Below, piece after piece: positions 33,901 through 44,876 of a DNA stretch of 64,000 bases. Source of the DNA: Melanopsichium pennsylvanicum. Lineage: Eukaryota; Basidiomycota; Ustilaginomycetes; Ustilaginales. Within the stretch, counting starts at the first letter, position 1; every line of letters starts with the position of its first letter. The translations under genes and the position numbers were made by a program. Below the pieces are notes generated by a model. The model was not told the origin of the DNA, did no database searches, and saw only the letters and a program-made list of their open reading frames with translations. The DNA lies in NCBI GenBank assembly GCA_900208305.1, contig OAPG01000004.1, positions 620,001 through 684,000 on the forward strand, given 5' to 3'.

Positions 33901-34337
33901 ATCAAAGTACATTTATGGTGGAAATGTTTCAAGTGGGTGAAATTTTGCATCGAGCAACTGAAAAAAGTTTGGTTATAGCCGATGAAATTGGTCGAGGAAC
34001 TAGCAATCTTACAGGTATTGCTGTTAGTTTTGCAACATTGAAAACTTTATGCAAGAGAGGAGTTAGGACCCTGTTCGCATCTCACTTTTATGAGGTTTGC
34101 GATCTGGTGCAACAACAAAAGCTTAAAGGTGTGGAATTCTATGCAACCGATGTTGAGCAGAATGAAGAGGGTATGATTCTTTACAGTCATGCGCTTAGAT
34201 CGGGAGTGAATAGGAATAGTTATGGATTACAGGTGGCAAAATTGACAAAATTACCGCAAGAAACGTTGGACGTTGCAAAAGTCACTTTGGATGGGTTACA
34301 GGCTCAAGCAGAGCTCAACAAAGCGGTTTCAATTTGA
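30966..34337 (+). CDS. MSH1: Mitochondrial MutS homologue MSH1
   Basis: The first ATG is at 30966; the frame extends to a GTG at 30903. The protein has 1123 residues. The N-terminus ([12 protein letters not shown], then [10 protein letters not shown]) is a typical mitochondrial presequence. The mismatch-recognition motif GGFYESYF is at about residues 157-164, with the Phe-X-Glu pair kept. The lever and connector regions follow. The ATPase has the Walker [10 protein letters not shown] at about 927-935, then Walker [12 protein letters not shown] near 1003-1013 and ASHFYEV. Msh1 binds mismatches in mitochondrial DNA and limits recombination between repeats. A Ser/Pro/Thr-rich insertion is encoded near 32048-32110 by CATCATC-type triplets. 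The gene is divergent from MED25 and convergent with the tyrosyl-tRNA synthetase gene. Confidence 0.92.
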   Translation: MRSTLLHPITKVTSVVSIAACPFIQSVTLQPLCRAFSTTTSSHVTKQTTKQATRSSTPPKRPSTTSRRTSIAYDSLPSTLLDSYGQPLPSLPPIIPPSLRKSRSKRSDTPPPSTLTTSTGSEQKQFKDEPIQWPPLAQSVLDDMSRFPNTILLTRVGGFYESYFSQAPLLSSILGIKLANRRWAGQDVPMAGFPVFQLEKYLKILVLDKGLLVAISEEFRQDNEVHQPNGDIVRRVNRVVSPGTLVHENFLDPFVNNFIVGVSAHVQPSSGDAQQEVRYGLAWLDVGTADFNTAVCQDFTSLRDEIARIGPREVVIDGASIDAGQVDGVHPDISSMRQTSSRVKLDLSELLTHQNIYVSYFAPSSPSSSSSPSTSSSPSTPQTSNQPSITDTQLAQPPTTAVHTSPLDPIESSVVTTLLSYLQTRLLDSSLTTTSPLTSTPPSHQPLSSTMQIDAHTLAALEIRSSSNFAYTSPSFTASSPLTTSARGSLFSVIRRTVTKGGTRLLAQWLCNPSTSIPVINARLDLVQLFHNRKELRQDIRGVLRGKAGDVSRVLQRLVSRKVTGDVGDLLEVRDAIGAMTRVEELITNEIEFIGADQGKEKETLQSLIGKFHDLRQLARSLGDAIDERVIALRLERQESLANQVQDIAAGSRETRFNSARNKISKLGMGSSSCCIKADKRSKIEREKHDNDDDDQAGLWGEDFEHLIRPTTCRMLATLTRSYATLRRKACQLERCFQQTYGDFVSLRFVMGQGYVIHSRGKSLPSSPPKACILEEQVDGEDLTVHIAGKNRSTHTYYSALWTALGSRLDKVVKEIQSVESVELESLRQQVLTCSTQLRSNAKLLDQIDVLISFSQAAEEYNLIRPILDDSTDIHVDSARHLSVEMGLLEKGRLFTPNHLHLSHNQGGHDNDSGSGNDVGRVHVITGPNMGGKSTYLRSIALLIILAQCGCFVPAKWARIGLVDRIFTRIGANDDVFRDQSTFMVEMFQVGEILHRATEKSLVIADEIGRGTSNLTGIAVSFATLKTLCKRGVRTLFASHFYEVCDLVQQQKLKGVEFYATDVEQNEEGMILYSHALRSGVNRNSYGLQVAKLTKLPQETLDVAKVTLDGLQAQAELNKAVSI

Positions 34338-34360
34338 TTCTCGATTGCACAATATCACAA

Positions 34361-34393
<33 letters not shown>

Positions 34394-34394
34394 C
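34361..34394. repeat. (AC)n microsatellite
   Basis: ATAC units followed by 12 or more AC units, in the short convergent gap between MSH1 and the tyrosyl-tRNA synthetase gene. Confidence 0.95.
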
Positions 34395-34535
34395 CAATTG
34401 ACTGCTAGCTATTCGAAGCGACGAAACGAAAGGGAAGGCGAAGGCGCAGCAAGGGGTTTGCCAATTTGTATTCATCAAAAAATGTACACAAGTTACGTCC
34501 GTATCGGCACAAACAAATCAAATCAATGTCTAGTG

Positions 34536-35951
34536 CTAAATCTGAGTGTTTTCCAAGCCAACTCTAGTGGCTTCGACAAACGTGTCGTTTGCCTGATCCG
34601 TGGGGGGGTTGTCCGCTTTTTCCGCTGGCAACTTGGCCTGCTTTTTCTCTGCTTTTGCTTTTGCCTTGTTCTCTTCTTCAATCTTCTGATTAGCCAACGC
34701 CTCCTCCTCAGTTTTGGCTGTACCTCCTTCGGCTTCTGTGTAGAGATGTGCGAAACGAGGGTTGATCTTCTTTTCTTTCTTCTTTTTTACGACGGGTGTG
34801 TCTTCTGGGTAGGCGTCTTCTTTTGCTTTTTTGAATTCGGGATCCGACTCGAATTGTTTTTGTACTGGCTCCAGGAGGGCTGTGATGGCTTCGGATACGG
34901 CTTTCTTGAGATCGGTGGGGTGGACAGCACCGGATGCGTAGTCAGCCTCGAGCGTAGCGTAATCAGAGTAGTGAAGCGACCCACCGTACTTGTCAGGTCT
35001 GACGATGGAGAACATGGAAGCTTTGGGAGCTGATGGATCTACAAAGGATTTGGAAGCACCATCAGCTTGCGAAACCGGAATACCCATGGCCTCACTTTCG
35101 ACTCGCAACCTCGCGATTGGGAAGAGCACAGCACGGACGAATCCGAGAACACCGTTACCCTCGATTTCACCAGGTGCACAGACGGCATCGGCGATCTTCT
35201 TCTGAACGTCCTTTGGAGTGTCCAAAAAGTCGATCTTGGAGCTGTTGTCCGAACTCGACATCTTGCTACCCTTAAGACCGGGGACCATGGCGTTCATGAG
35301 ATGAGCGCGCTTCTTGTAGCCTAATTTGGGAAGGTACTGCTCGGCAAACGTGAAAATCTTTCTTTGATCGACTCCTCCGAATTGCATATCAACTTCAAGG
35401 TACTGCTCGTCCAAAGCCTGCAATCCTGGGTAGAGTAGACCACTCAAAAGAGGGCTTGCGACTTGCTTGACTACCTCTGCACCCGCTTTCTTAGCATCAT
35501 GCTCTGTGACACTTGCGCACAATCGGTAGTTGTCCATATTGTAAGCCTCTGTCAATTGGTAGCTGCTTCCGACCACGAAGACGAGCCTGTCGGTAGGAAC
35601 ACCGATGGACTTGAATACGGCGGTGAGCACATGTCGGTAGTAGTTGACTCGGTGACGCACGAGCTCGATGGGAGCTTTGAGATTGTCCAGGAAAGCGTGA
35701 ATGTCGGCAAGCAGAATTTTGACTTGGACACCGGCACGAAGGAAATCGGCGATCTTGGTAAGGGGAACGAGATATCCTACGTGAGGACGACCAGTTGGAG
35801 CAGTACCCCAGTAGGCGGAGATGGGAGAGTTGCGTTCGATCTCGCCTTTTTCGAGGATGGACTTGATGATGTCGGCGCCGAGCACTTCGTCGAGATCTCG
35901 AGTGATCAAATCGAATCGCTCTGTAGGCGAGAGTTTTGCTTGTGACGACAT
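34536..35951 (-). CDS. TYS1: Cytoplasmic tyrosyl-tRNA synthetase
   Basis: The ATG at 35951 (MSSQAKLSPTERFDL) gives 471 residues; the frame extends to a TTG at 36029 without an earlier ATG. It is a class I synthetase: the HIGH-type motif is APTGRPHVGY (residues 51-60) and the KMSKS-type motif is SKMSSS (229-234). The tyrosine pocket regions QLTEAYNMDNYRL and MQFGGVDQRK are present. The eukaryotic/archaeal type is indicated by motif spelling and length. The last ~110 residues are Lys/Glu/Ala-rich and probably bind tRNA; no EMAPII domain is visible, as in yeast. It charges tRNA-Tyr in the cytosol. Confidence 0.93.
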   Translation of the reverse strand: MSSQAKLSPTERFDLITRDLDEVLGADIIKSILEKGEIERNSPISAYWGTAPTGRPHVGYLVPLTKIADFLRAGVQVKILLADIHAFLDNLKAPIELVRHRVNYYRHVLTAVFKSIGVPTDRLVFVVGSSYQLTEAYNMDNYRLCASVTEHDAKKAGAEVVKQVASPLLSGLLYPGLQALDEQYLEVDMQFGGVDQRKIFTFAEQYLPKLGYKKRAHLMNAMVPGLKGSKMSSSDNSSKIDFLDTPKDVQKKIADAVCAPGEIEGNGVLGFVRAVLFPIARLRVESEAMGIPVSQADGASKSFVDPSAPKASMFSIVRPDKYGGSLHYSDYATLEADYASGAVHPTDLKKAVSEAITALLEPVQKQFESDPEFKKAKEDAYPEDTPVVKKKKEKKINPRFAHLYTEAEGGTAKTEEEALANQKIEEENKAKAKAEKKQAKLPAEKADNPPTDQANDTFVEATRVGLENTQI

Positions 35952-36762
35952 GTTGGAAAGCACGTGTCTAGGAAGAGAGAGACGTTTGGTGATGGTGGGG
36001 GTGTTGATGACGTGGGAAATATGGGTCAAGTGAATGGCATTTTAGATGCTTTTGAAATCATGTCAAATTGCCAATCACTGCTGCACCTCATTCCAAAAAT
36101 GCTCAACGTCAACGTTACACTATTATTAATGCTTAATAAGATTGGCTTTAAAGTGTTCACGTGGCTTTGCGATCCCCACAGCCACATCTCGTGCCTTTGA
36201 GCACAACATGCAGCAACTTGCGATTCAATGCTGCTCGTCGACATGGTATTTAAATATGGTACTGATACAGAACAAAGTGGTGTTCGAATGGTGTACACTA
36301 ACTTGGCGTGACGGCGGTGGTCGGATAAGCTCAAATTTGGTCTCAGCTCGGGGGTCTGACGAGGACATATGCTGTGTATGACTCGGTTGGAATCAACTTG
36401 CTCAGTCCTCGGTTAAAAGCGCTCATCCATCACCACAGTCGTAAAAAACAGCAATCAATGTGACAGCCATACCTGTAATAATGTCTGCGAAACAAAGTCT
36501 TTTGTCGTGTTCCATGCAGACTAGTTACGAGGTAAAGTCTTGGCAACGATCAGACAAGTTTCAAGCCATTTATCGCGTTAGTTGTCAGTCGAGCGTGTGG
36601 CTTGTCTGTGTTGTTGCTCTCTCCTCTCTGGATTTTGCGTCTTGATCCCACATTGCCTATATATTTACATAACTTGGCTTCCGTCAACTTACTTGCTCTC
36701 GTTATCCAACCAACCTGCATGCTACCGAGTAGCAGCCATTCAGCGTACAAACAAAAAGCACT
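35952..36762. promoter_or_regulatory. Divergent promoter region, TYS1 / acetyltransferase
   Basis: An 811-bp gap between divergent starts. On the TYS1 side a TGACGTGG box (36008-36015) lies 57 bp from the start codon. On the other side a TATATATTTA box lies about 100 bp upstream of the acetyltransferase ATG. The middle shows nothing recognisable. Confidence 0.45.
36658..36667 (+). promoter_or_regulatory. TATA-like box of the acetyltransferase gene
   Basis: TATATATTTA ends 95 bp before the ATG at 36763, a sensible core-promoter distance. No experimental support. Confidence 0.35.
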
Positions 36763-37452
36763 ATGTCCGGAACATCTAAACTCTTCGAGACCATCGATAA
36801 GCAATACGCTTCTCAACTCGGTCGTATGACCGAAGAGGAAAAGATGCTTGTTGGTCTACCTTACCTTGCCAATACAGAACATCTCATTCGAGCTCGCGTT
36901 AAAGCAAGACGTCTTCAGAACGAATACAACAAGACCCAACCCACAACTGCCCTGGATGATTTGAACACCTCGTTGGTCGACGGTCAAAACCTCACGGGCG
37001 AAGATCGAAAACGATTACTCTCGGAATTGTTTCAACTTCCTCTCGAAGCAATAGCCAAGGTTGAACTTGAACCACCTCTGTACGTCGATTATGGAACAAA
37101 CATTAAACCAGAGGGTGCTTTCTATGCCAATTACAACACCACCATCTTGGACTGTTCCGAAGTCAGATTGGGGGATGGCGTCTTGTTCGGTCCCAATGTA
37201 TCCATTTATTGCGGTACCCATTCTGTCAGCGTCAAAGAACGTAAGCAGGGCTTGGAGAGAAGTTTACCCGTCATGATTGGTAGAGATACTTGGATCGGAG
37301 GTGGAAGCATCATCATGGCTGGTGTCACGATTGGCAAGGGTTGCACTATCGGAGCAGGTAGTGTAGTCACAAAAAACATTCCCGATTGGAGTGTTGCTGC
37401 TGGTACACCATGTAAAGTACTCAGAACATTGAGTGAACAAGAGAGGGCGTGA
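36763..37452 (+). CDS. Maltose/galactoside-type O-acetyltransferase (left-handed beta-helix)
   Basis: A 229-residue single-exon protein with its own ATG. The N-terminal Mac domain is clear (MTEEEKMLVGLPY, ARRLQNEYN). Hexapeptide repeats follow, with the catalytic histidine in YCGTHSV and the acetyl-CoA loop WIGGGSIIMAGVTIG, ending IGAGSVVTKNIPDWSVAAGTP. The family (maltose acetyltransferase, NodL, LacA) moves acetyl from acetyl-CoA to a sugar hydroxyl. The fungal substrate is unknown. Length is slightly above the bacterial norm because of a short insertion after the Mac domain. No targeting signal was seen, so it is probably cytosolic. It is convergent with the WDR48-like gene. Confidence 0.85.
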   Translation: MSGTSKLFETIDKQYASQLGRMTEEEKMLVGLPYLANTEHLIRARVKARRLQNEYNKTQPTTALDDLNTSLVDGQNLTGEDRKRLLSELFQLPLEAIAKVELEPPLYVDYGTNIKPEGAFYANYNTTILDCSEVRLGDGVLFGPNVSIYCGTHSVSVKERKQGLERSLPVMIGRDTWIGGGSIIMAGVTIGKGCTIGAGSVVTKNIPDWSVAAGTPCKVLRTLSEQERA

Positions 37453-37954
37453 TTCATTAGACTGTACTGTGAATAGCCTGAATCAGCTACACTTGAACAA
37501 ATCAGCATTTGGAATTGATTACATCAAACACTCCCTCCCCAATCATGTACAACCAAAATCGTCAACCATTCCGATCATTCCGTATCACAATGTCTCTACA
37601 AAAGTGGCTCAAGTTGCTCTCATTCTTTTGAGTGACGTAAAAGACGCTATCAAACTATACCAGACTCTGACTATAATGCTTGCAAACAGGATCCCTATTC
37701 ATTCCACATCTTCCACAACCGTTCCAACCGTACAAGACCATTGCCATTGCAACTCAACATCCTGGTCCGTGCACGCTTTGCCCATCCTCTACCAACATCA
37801 CCTTTTAGATGAATTTTCACCGATCCACCCCGTGTCTTTCACATACTTCACGTAATCACAAATGAGCACATGAGAAACAGCACCTTTGACTCAATTGTAC
37901 AGAAACCAAGTAAAGCTTTGGATGTTGATTGCACCGCAAAACATTGAAATCTAA
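37453..37954. other. Convergent intergenic region
   Basis: A 502-bp gap between the stops of the acetyltransferase and WDR48-like genes, presumably two 3' UTRs. Nothing else was recognised. Confidence 0.4.
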
Positions 37955-40900
37955 CTAAGCATTCTTCTTGGTGCGATACTCGAGCCGAATATCTCCACTA
38001 CTTCTCCAAAAGAATCTTTGGCACTGGGCTAGAGTTACATCGACTGGCAACACCGTGTCATTGCACAGAATTTCAATCAGTTCGTGCGGAGCCATGAGAT
38101 TCGACTCCTCTTCACCTGTCCAGCCTGACCCCCCCAATGGCGGCGTCTTTGATTGCGAATCAGCCTTGGTCATGCTCAACCCTGCTCCGATACCACCCTT
38201 CACCGTGTTCTGCTGAACAGAGGTACCAGCCGCTCCACTGGGCGCGACATTCGTCACTGTGGGAGCTTCGGCACCTCGCTTCGCAGCGTTCGCATCTACG
38301 CTCGATCTTCTCGACGCATTGATACTAGCAGCACGTGAGCGAGGCGCAGCAAGGTCAAGTTTCTCCGCGACATAGCTACACGCCTTCTTGATCCTCAAGC
38401 ATCGAGTCGCTGTGAGCCTTGCATTGCCCGTAGGCATCTCTGCCATGGGTTGGATGGTGTCTGGGCCGTAACCTCCGAATCCGTCTGCGTGCGAATTGGG
38501 CGGCTTCCATGGAGTCAGCGTGAAGCTGAGCTTGACAGGCTCTCTCACATTCACGTGGTTGCTCAGCAAGTAGTCAAGCAGCCACATCGGAGCGCTTTGC
38601 TCGAGCACCTCTGTATCGTCCCCAGTGCAACTGACCAAGCCCCGATACACAGCTTCCCACGAACCTGCATCAGCAGAACTCTGCGAGATGATCACTGCAG
38701 TGTCCGCAGGAAGTGGCAGCCTTGGCATCTCGGTCAGCGAGACAGGGTTGATAGGCTTTCCAAACAGTTCTTCCAACTTTTGGGCGTGGGTGTGGGTGTG
38801 GACTTTGTTCGATTCCTCGCCTTCGGCTGACGTGGTGGCACCAGCTGCATCCCGTGCTTTCTTGTTCGCCTCCTCGAGGGAATCAGCGTTGGCATCGGGC
38901 TTTTCTGCCTTGTTCTTACCAAAGCGGAATTTGTTCATGAAGCCGCTTCCGCCTCCATTGCCATTGCCGTTGCCGGCGACACTAGGGATGACGACGTTGC
39001 CGCTAATCTCGTCGGCGGTGGAGCCTTCTCTTGCTCTCGTGCCCGGCGTCTGAGGCGCTTTGCTTGCCGGAGCGGAATCTTTGGGGGAGAAGTAATCTCC
39101 AGAAACTTGGCCTGCGCCCGTGAGAGTGGAAGATGTCGGTAGTGCTGTGCGATCGCCGTCATCGCCATTGGCTTTCTGTGCCAGACCAAGAACAAGCGAG
39201 CTGGAGGCATACGATGTGAGTGCCGGCGTCTTGGCTGGAGTAGCGAGGCCCATTGTCATACCAGGGGTGAAAGGACCACTTCTCGATGCTCGGACAATCT
39301 TGTCCCATGCCGGCGTCTCTGGCGGTAGGTGAGAGCCTGTTTCGCCTGAGAAATTGCGCATCTGACACTCTGCCTCGACAAACCCGGCAAAGAGGTTGCG
39401 GAGCAGCCAGCGGGCGACCTGGCCTCGTTGATCTTCCTTAAAGCTAGCCAGATCGACGCAGTCCGCAAACTCGTCCACATAGAATTCAGCTTCGAAGCAT
39501 CTGGGTTCCTCGATATGAATCGTGAGTGCACCACTCCTGGTCTCTGCGGAGCACCAAAGCGGAGTGACTCCTTGGCCCTCTATGCGCTCCTTGACCACCT
39601 CGAGTGTATCGCCGGGAGTTTGCTCCGGTCGCCACTTTCGCATGTAAGTGTAAGGAATCAGATTCGATTCTAGTGCTGCTTTCTCCACTTCGTCTCGGTC
39701 AAAATCGCCAATGCAAACACCCTTGACAATGTCCCAGAGCATCACCGCGCCTGTGCTGTCGATAGTGATAACATGACGACGGTCGTTGAGCATCGAAGAT
39801 CGGATCAGGCCGTTCGAACCTCGGATGATTGCATCTGGCCTCTGCCGCAACGGCTTCGCTTCTTCTGCGAGTTCCCTGTCCTCGAACGCCAAGCGTGCAT
39901 GGTACGCTGCGTCATCATCGTCATCCGCATCCTCTTCGATCGCCTCCTCGTCGCCTTTGCCGTTCAAGCGCATCTCGGCCATCTGTTTTGATGTATCGGT
40001 GTCAGATCCGCTCTCCGAGGATTTGCCGAGACCCTCGGGCTCAAATTTCTGATCCATAGGTGCAAAACGCAAGCTGGCCGACCGTGTACTGTCAGAGCGG
40101 TGACGTGTGTCCATAGCCGCAACCTGAGCCAATTGAGGATTGAGGGGCGAGACAACTGGCGACCGTGTGGCTGTTGAGGGCATCATGATGCTCGACTGAT
40201 CCATCGACATTCGACTAGCGATGGAACGCAGAGGGGCGGTAGTGCTGAACATCGAATCATCTCCCTGGCTGCGTGGGTCGCGCACGCTGAAACTGCCAAG
40301 ACCGATCCTGTCCCCATATGGATCGCTGATGGGAGCGAGACTAACGAGGCTATCGAAAGGGATTCCATGCATGGTGGCCGCGCGCGAGATACCTGCGGGA
40401 GGGAGATCCATGCCCGTCTGTAGAGCTGAGACTGCGGCAGCATCACCGGTTGTGTTGGCCGATGGAGCACGCTGAAGCAATTCCACTGTCGCGTTGGCAA
40501 AAGTGACCGATGGCTGATGAGTGAGTAATGTGGAGTCTGGCGAACCGCCTGTTTCGATGCTGTGTCGATGCATGCTGGGGCTGCCGAACGAAGTTCGATG
40601 AGGCAATCCGCGTGAGCGAGAGTGCAGGCCGCTGATGGGGTAGATAGCTTCCCTCTCTGACCGTCGGGGCACGTCTCTCCATCTATTGACACTGGTCTGA
40701 CCGGTAGCTGTCCAGAAGTAGGAGTCATCAAGCGCGATGATCTGTTGGATACCTGACTTTGCATCGCGTCTGTGCAAGTCGGGATGGTAGTCATCATCAA
40801 GGCTATCCGATTCTGCTGCTGGATCACGCTCCTGGCAGAGGACCACACATTCTCCCTCTGAAACCTCTGCACAGCGCTCCCAATCGACCTTGCACACATA

Positions 40901-42184
40901 GCCTTGACGATCGCCCGAGTAGAAAACGTCAAGAGTCGGGTGGTCCGAGAAGAGCGACCAGACCGAGTCGGCGTGATGCGTGAAAGTGTGAAGACACCTT
41001 TGCTCACCCAGCGACCAAAGTCGCACCGTCGAGTCGGCCGATCCTGAAAGCAGGAAGCGACCATCTTCGCTGACGAGGACCGCTCGCACATTGTCCGTGT
41101 GGCCTACAAGCTCTGCACACTTTCTACCGCTACGAGGGTCCCAGACCTTGACATGCTGTTCAGGTGAGCCAGCTGCGATGACAGAGCCGCTTGGATTGAC
41201 GCTGAGAGCGTACACTGACGTCTTCACTGCCTTGTCATCCAGCTCAAACATGGGTGCTGCCCTGGCTTCGCGGATATCCCAGAGCTTGATGCACTTGTCG
41301 AAGCCACCGCTGGCGACATAGCCGGCGTCCGAGGCATGAGCGAGCGCTTTGACGTAGTCCTTATGAGTGCCGAGCGTGTGTGGGCTGAGGCAATGTTGCG
41401 GGTCATGAGGATTCCAGACCTTGACCGTGCGATCCGAAGACGCTGAGATTAGCGTCTGGTTCTGATTGCAGAGGATTATGTCATTGATCCAGTCGGTGTG
41501 TGATTGAACACATTGACGGAATCGAGTGTGTTTGGCACGATGGGCACGGAATGGATCAGCTTGCCAATACACAAGTGCATCAATGTCAGCACCATTGGGC
41601 AAAGCCGAGGTATCTGCTAAGAGGCCCGTGGTATCATCATGCTGCATATCCGATGTGGAGCTGATGCCATCTTGGCCTTCGATACGTTGCGCACTCCTCT
41701 TGCGCATAGGCAAGCCTAGCTCCCATGCACCGACCAGACCGTCGCGACCACCAGTGTATAGAATACCTGGAGGAACAGACTCGCGATCGTGGACGGAGTG
41801 ATTGCTCTCGCTGTCATGGTGTTGGTCAGTATCATCTTGGTCATCTTCGGAATCGTCTGAACTGGCGATGCAGGTGACTGTGTCAATAGCGAGCGAAGAT
41901 ACCGCAAGCGAATGCTGGGGATGGGTGGAAAGAGGTGCGTTCGACTGCGTCGATTGGCTGGCTGAGGAAGCGAGTGAGGATGTTGAAAATGCAGCGATTT
42001 TGTTGTTGAGGCTACCGGAAGGTTGCGACCGGCAAGGTGGAATGAGTAGTGGACCGGTGTTGTAGCATCGGTCGGCGCCGAGTGGTGGTAGTCCAAATGT
42101 AGTCGGAGGGGCGCGACACGGTGGCAGGACATAAGAGACCCTCTTGGTGGTGGGCTTTGTTTCGGCGTCCATCTCGATGGCCAT
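37955..42184 (-). CDS. WDR48: WDR48/UAF1-like WD40 protein (Bun107/Duf1 family)
   Basis: The ATG at 42184 (preceded in frame only by a GTG) gives 1409 residues. The N-terminal ~450 residues contain WD40 repeats with clear units ending in GAWEL, VKVWNP, IKLWDI, VKVWDP and VRLWSL, the last within [25 protein letters not shown] further WD-like unit ([14 protein letters not shown]) is near the middle. The C-terminal third carries the conserved region that follows the propeller in WDR48 ([16 protein letters not shown], then FTLTPW and YRTKKNA at the end). Long Ser-rich linkers separate these parts. In animals WDR48 activates the deubiquitinases USP1, USP12 and USP46; in fission yeast Bun107 partners Ubp9. 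The role here is inferred from the family. Confidence 0.85.
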   Translation of the reverse strand: MAIEMDAETKPTTKRVSYVLPPCRAPPTTFGLPPLGADRCYNTGPLLIPPCRSQPSGSLNNKIAAFSTSSLASSASQSTQSNAPLSTHPQHSLAVSSLAIDTVTCIASSDDSEDDQDDTDQHHDSESNHSVHDRESVPPGILYTGGRDGLVGAWELGLPMRKRSAQRIEGQDGISSTSDMQHDDTTGLLADTSALPNGADIDALVYWQADPFRAHRAKHTRFRQCVQSHTDWINDIILCNQNQTLISASSDRTVKVWNPHDPQHCLSPHTLGTHKDYVKALAHASDAGYVASGGFDKCIKLWDIREARAAPMFELDDKAVKTSVYALSVNPSGSVIAAGSPEQHVKVWDPRSGRKCAELVGHTDNVRAVLVSEDGRFLLSGSADSTVRLWSLGEQRCLHTFTHHADSVWSLFSDHPTLDVFYSGDRQGYVCKVDWERCAEVSEGECVVLCQERDPAAESDSLDDDYHPDLHRRDAKSGIQQIIALDDSYFWTATGQTSVNRWRDVPRRSEREAIYPISGLHSRSRGLPHRTSFGSPSMHRHSIETGGSPDSTLLTHQPSVTFANATVELLQRAPSANTTGDAAAVSALQTGMDLPPAGISRAATMHGIPFDSLVSLAPISDPYGDRIGLGSFSVRDPRSQGDDSMFSTTAPLRSIASRMSMDQSSIMMPSTATRSPVVSPLNPQLAQVAAMDTRHRSDSTRSASLRFAPMDQKFEPEGLGKSSESGSDTDTSKQMAEMRLNGKGDEEAIEEDADDDDDAAYHARLAFEDRELAEEAKPLRQRPDAIIRGSNGLIRSSMLNDRRHVITIDSTGAVMLWDIVKGVCIGDFDRDEVEKAALESNLIPYTYMRKWRPEQTPGDTLEVVKERIEGQGVTPLWCSAETRSGALTIHIEEPRCFEAEFYVDEFADCVDLASFKEDQRGQVARWLLRNLFAGFVEAECQMRNFSGETGSHLPPETPAWDKIVRASRSGPFTPGMTMGLATPAKTPALTSYASSSLVLGLAQKANGDDGDRTALPTSSTLTGAGQVSGDYFSPKDSAPASKAPQTPGTRAREGSTADEISGNVVIPSVAGNGNGNGGGSGFMNKFRFGKNKAEKPDANADSLEEANKKARDAAGATTSAEGEESNKVHTHTHAQKLEELFGKPINPVSLTEMPRLPLPADTAVIISQSSADAGSWEAVYRGLVSCTGDDTEVLEQSAPMWLLDYLLSNHVNVREPVKLSFTLTPWKPPNSHADGFGGYGPDTIQPMAEMPTGNARLTATRCLRIKKACSYVAEKLDLAAPRSRAASINASRRSSVDANAAKRGAEAPTVTNVAPSGAAGTSVQQNTVKGGIGAGLSMTKADSQSKTPPLGGSGWTGEEESNLMAPHELIEILCNDTVLPVDVTLAQCQRFFWRSSGDIRLEYRTKKNA

Positions 42185-42746
42185 CACCGCGCCTCTGAAT
42201 CAACGCTTGTGCTTTCTGGACGCGCTTTGGTGGATGTCCCAGCACGCGCTGTGAGGTGAAACGATGGTCTTGATGTGGTCAAGGCTATTGGTTCTGGCGA
42301 GTCGGCTAGATTCTAGTGATTGGGCATGCTCATCTTAGCGGAATGCTTTGATAGTGTGATCCGCTTTGGCTGCAGTGTCGAGCGGGATTGCCGTTCCGAG
42401 CGTTAGAGTTGGATTTTGGATGCTTAGCACGGTCTCTGCATGAGGTTCGATCCAGTCGCTGTACCCGATGCTAATTCTACGTTGATGCGGTAAGTTTCCA
42501 CACAGTGACGAAGCAAGTTTAAAATCACCAAACGAGGGACAGCGAGAGGAGGGATGGTATGGGCTGAAGCGGTGTGGACGAGCATTACGATCTTTCGGCG
42601 ACGGCTGATCCGAGAGCAGCGGTAGGAACGGCAGCAGCAACAGCAAAGCTTACGGAAAGCGGTGATTTTACTGTGGAAATTCGCCTAGACTGTGCCTGGT
42701 CAATTCATCTCCACCGGTCAAGCCGATTGCAGCAGGCAAAGCCTGC

Positions 42747-42761
42747 GTAAATTTACTGTAC
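42747..42761 (+). repeat. ACTGTA element matching the 23.2-kb palindrome
   Basis: GTAAATTTACTGTAC is identical to the reverse complement of 23218-23232. A 15-base match between AT-rich sites can occur by chance in 64 kb, so the link is tentative. Confidence 0.5.
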
Positions 42762-43314
42762 TTCACATACTACTTTGCAAAGTGCACTCTGCGGAAAAAA
42801 GCGAGGTCGCAATGCCCAACGCTCTCCTTCCTCTCCGTCTTAGATATTCCTTGCTTCGGCTCGAAATGAATCAGGTCGGAACTTGAAAACAAAAGATATA
42901 AGTCGCGTCTCAACCAAGTGCAAACCACGGATCCTGGAAGCGCAGCTGCCGGGCCATGTTGCTCATGCTTTCGGCAAACTTCCTGTGTGGCTTGATGGCA
43001 GCGTGATCTGCATGTTCTGCGCACTGTTCATCTTTGCTCTTGGCTGTGGACGCATCAGTCAAGTTTTGGACCTTGCCGAGCGACATCCATCCATCTGTCT
43101 GTTTCCTCGGGTGACAATAAGTATCGGGTGCATCGGGCACCTTTCAAACTGTGAGCTCGCATGAATCAACGCCAGTAGTGATCCTGTCAGAGACATGCCG
43201 ACTCTTGATTCATCGCTTGATCAACATTGCTCTATGCTTGTCACGCAACGCTGTCTCCGTATAAGGAACGTATATTCAGCTTCAGTAGAAATGGCAATCA
43301 GATATCTTCATCTT

Positions 43315-43368
43315 TTTCTCTTTTTTTTTTTATTCTAAAAAAATTTTTTTATTCTAAAAAAAACAAAA
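43315..43368. repeat. T-run/ATTCT/A-run tandem duplication
   Basis: Two consecutive copies of a T-run, ATTCT and an A-run (T>6, ATTCT, A>6), each able to fold on itself. The block is very AT-rich against its surroundings. Confidence 0.85.
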
Positions 43369-43793
43369 ACGAACGAACGAGGAATGGTAGCATGAAGAGT
43401 GCCGAGATAAGAATGAGCGTACTGTCGAGACCTGCGCACCATATTGCGTAGACGCTTAGATCAAGTTTGCAGGAACAATGCTTGCTCGAGCACCTTTCGA
43501 ACTCAATCGATAGTCCACTTATTCCCTAGCTTCGCCTGAGACAGTGGAAATGGCACCCGAAGTTGAGGTAGCCGCTAGCATGTGAGTCGATGGAATGAAA
43601 TTCCGGCGATGGCTTCCAATGTTCAGATTGGGTAATGTTTGTTGCGCTTGGGCGGCCGAGCTAATGGCAATGCCTTTTAAAGCTGGCGTTGACATTTCTG
43701 AGATTGACCTATGGCAAATACAAACCTGAGCCAGTCGGACAACAAGCTTGGAACGAAGCGAATCTATACACGACGTGCTCACTTGTTGCTTGC

Positions 43794-44876
43794 TCACAGC
43801 TGAGCCTTTTCCTGAACATCACCCCACAATCCTTCATATGCATCGCCTACAACAGGAAGCAGATCATCGGCCAACATGGCTCTTGCTTTGCTTTTGAAAG
43901 CCAACCTGGAACACTCTCTTGCGGTGAGCGACGCACCATACCCTGCCAACAGAAGTAGTCTGTCCAAGGCCACTTCGCCTCCATCGGCATTTGCACTGGT
44001 TTGGGCAAGGTTGGGATGGTTTTCTTCGTAAATCTTGCACCAGCCTGCAAATGTTCCTAGACAACCAGCCAGAATGTCTCCCTGTCCACCACACCGTTTC
44101 AAACCCCCTTCGGCATCGACGATGAGGACCTCTTTGCCGTTTGTGATCCGGTCTACTTTGCCTTTTTCCAATACGGTGGGTCCGCTGAGCGCTTTGGCTA
44201 GATCTTTAGCCGCGTTGTCGGGATCTTTCTTACTATCCACACCCACGGTGTTGCAGAGTCGGGCGAATTCGGCCGCATTGGGTGTCAGAATGGCACGTCG
44301 GTAACCTTTGATGAGGTCAGGTTCGTTTTGCAACAACCACAGGCCATCCGCATCAATGACGAGGTACATGCTGTTCTTTTTGGCCAGGTTGATACAAAGT
44401 TTAGCACAACGTTGCATGAATTCGTCTCGACCAAGTCCAGGTCCGATGACTACAGCGTGAAATCGCTCGAATAGCTCTCCAACGTTCTTCTCCACCGTTT
44501 CCCACTCTTCTTCTGGATCCAAAAGACGGTTGACGATGAGGTCGGGTGAATAGGTCTTGATGACACTGCCAGCTTCGGGCGTGCAAATGGTGTAGCTCAT
44601 ATCACATCCAAATCGCATGCTCGACATGGATGCAAAGAAGGGAGCGCCGGTATAGTCCTTGGAACCGCCAACAATTCCAATTCGACCTGCTTGGCCTTTG
44701 TGCAGCTGGTTAGACAGGGCGGGGATGATGCACTTGACTGAGTTCATGAGAGAGACTTGGGTTGGGCAGATTGGGTTGATAGCAGGGGCGCTGGCCAGGG
44801 TCCTGCTTGCGAGGTTGGACAAATTGGTCGTAACACTCGAGGCGAGCTTGGCCGCTGGTATCGCAGGGCTCGACAT
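43794..44876 (-). CDS. ATP-dependent NAD(P)H-hydrate dehydratase (NNRD/CARKD, YjeF_C)
   Basis: The first ATG is at 44876 (MSSPAIPAAK), giving 360 residues; the frame runs to a TTG at 44951. The ribokinase-like YjeF_C fold is shown by GRIGIVGGSKDYTGAPFFAS near residue 62 (the run here is one residue short of the motif end), VVIGPGLGRDEF, VIDADGLWLL, ILTPNAAEFARL and the catalytic GGQGDILAG with Asp267. The enzyme dehydrates the S-form of NADHX or NADPHX at the cost of ATP, repairing damaged nicotinamide cofactors. The epimerase partner is not in this window. The first ~55 residues are Ser/Thr/Ala/Leu-rich with few acidic residues, so mitochondrial targeting is possible. A second in-frame Met (SLMNSVKC) could give a cytosolic form. 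Confidence 0.9.
   Translation of the reverse strand: MSSPAIPAAKLASSVTTNLSNLASRTLASAPAINPICPTQVSLMNSVKCIIPALSNQLHKGQAGRIGIVGGSKDYTGAPFFASMSSMRFGCDMSYTICTPEAGSVIKTYSPDLIVNRLLDPEEEWETVEKNVGELFERFHAVVIGPGLGRDEFMQRCAKLCINLAKKNSMYLVIDADGLWLLQNEPDLIKGYRRAILTPNAAEFARLCNTVGVDSKKDPDNAAKDLAKALSGPTVLEKGKVDRITNGKEVLIVDAEGGLKRCGGQGDILAGCLGTFAGWCKIYEENHPNLAQTSANADGGEVALDRLLLLAGYGASLTARECSRLAFKSKARAMLADDLLPVVGDAYEGLWGDVQEKAQL

Larger units (their letters stand above)
42185..43793. other. Intergenic, WDR48-like promoter side (1.6 kb)
   Basis: It carries the upstream region of the WDR48-like gene and the 3' side of the hydrate dehydratase gene. An ACTGTA element GTAAATTTACTGTAC lies at 42747-42761. A tandem T-run/ATTCT/A-run block lies at 43315-43368. 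A 58-codon minus-strand frame at 43695-43519 is not called because nothing supports it but its ATG. Confidence 0.4.

Noticed and set aside
34398..35033. 211-codon plus-strand frame with Phe/Leu-rich stretches
   Set aside because: Antisense to the Lys-rich tail of the tyrosyl-tRNA synthetase, whose catalytic motifs are clear.
43519..43695. 58-codon minus-strand frame (MSTPALKGIA...) after the hydrate dehydratase stop
   Set aside because: It has an ATG and a plausible composition but no homology I know, and it lies in the likely 3' UTR.
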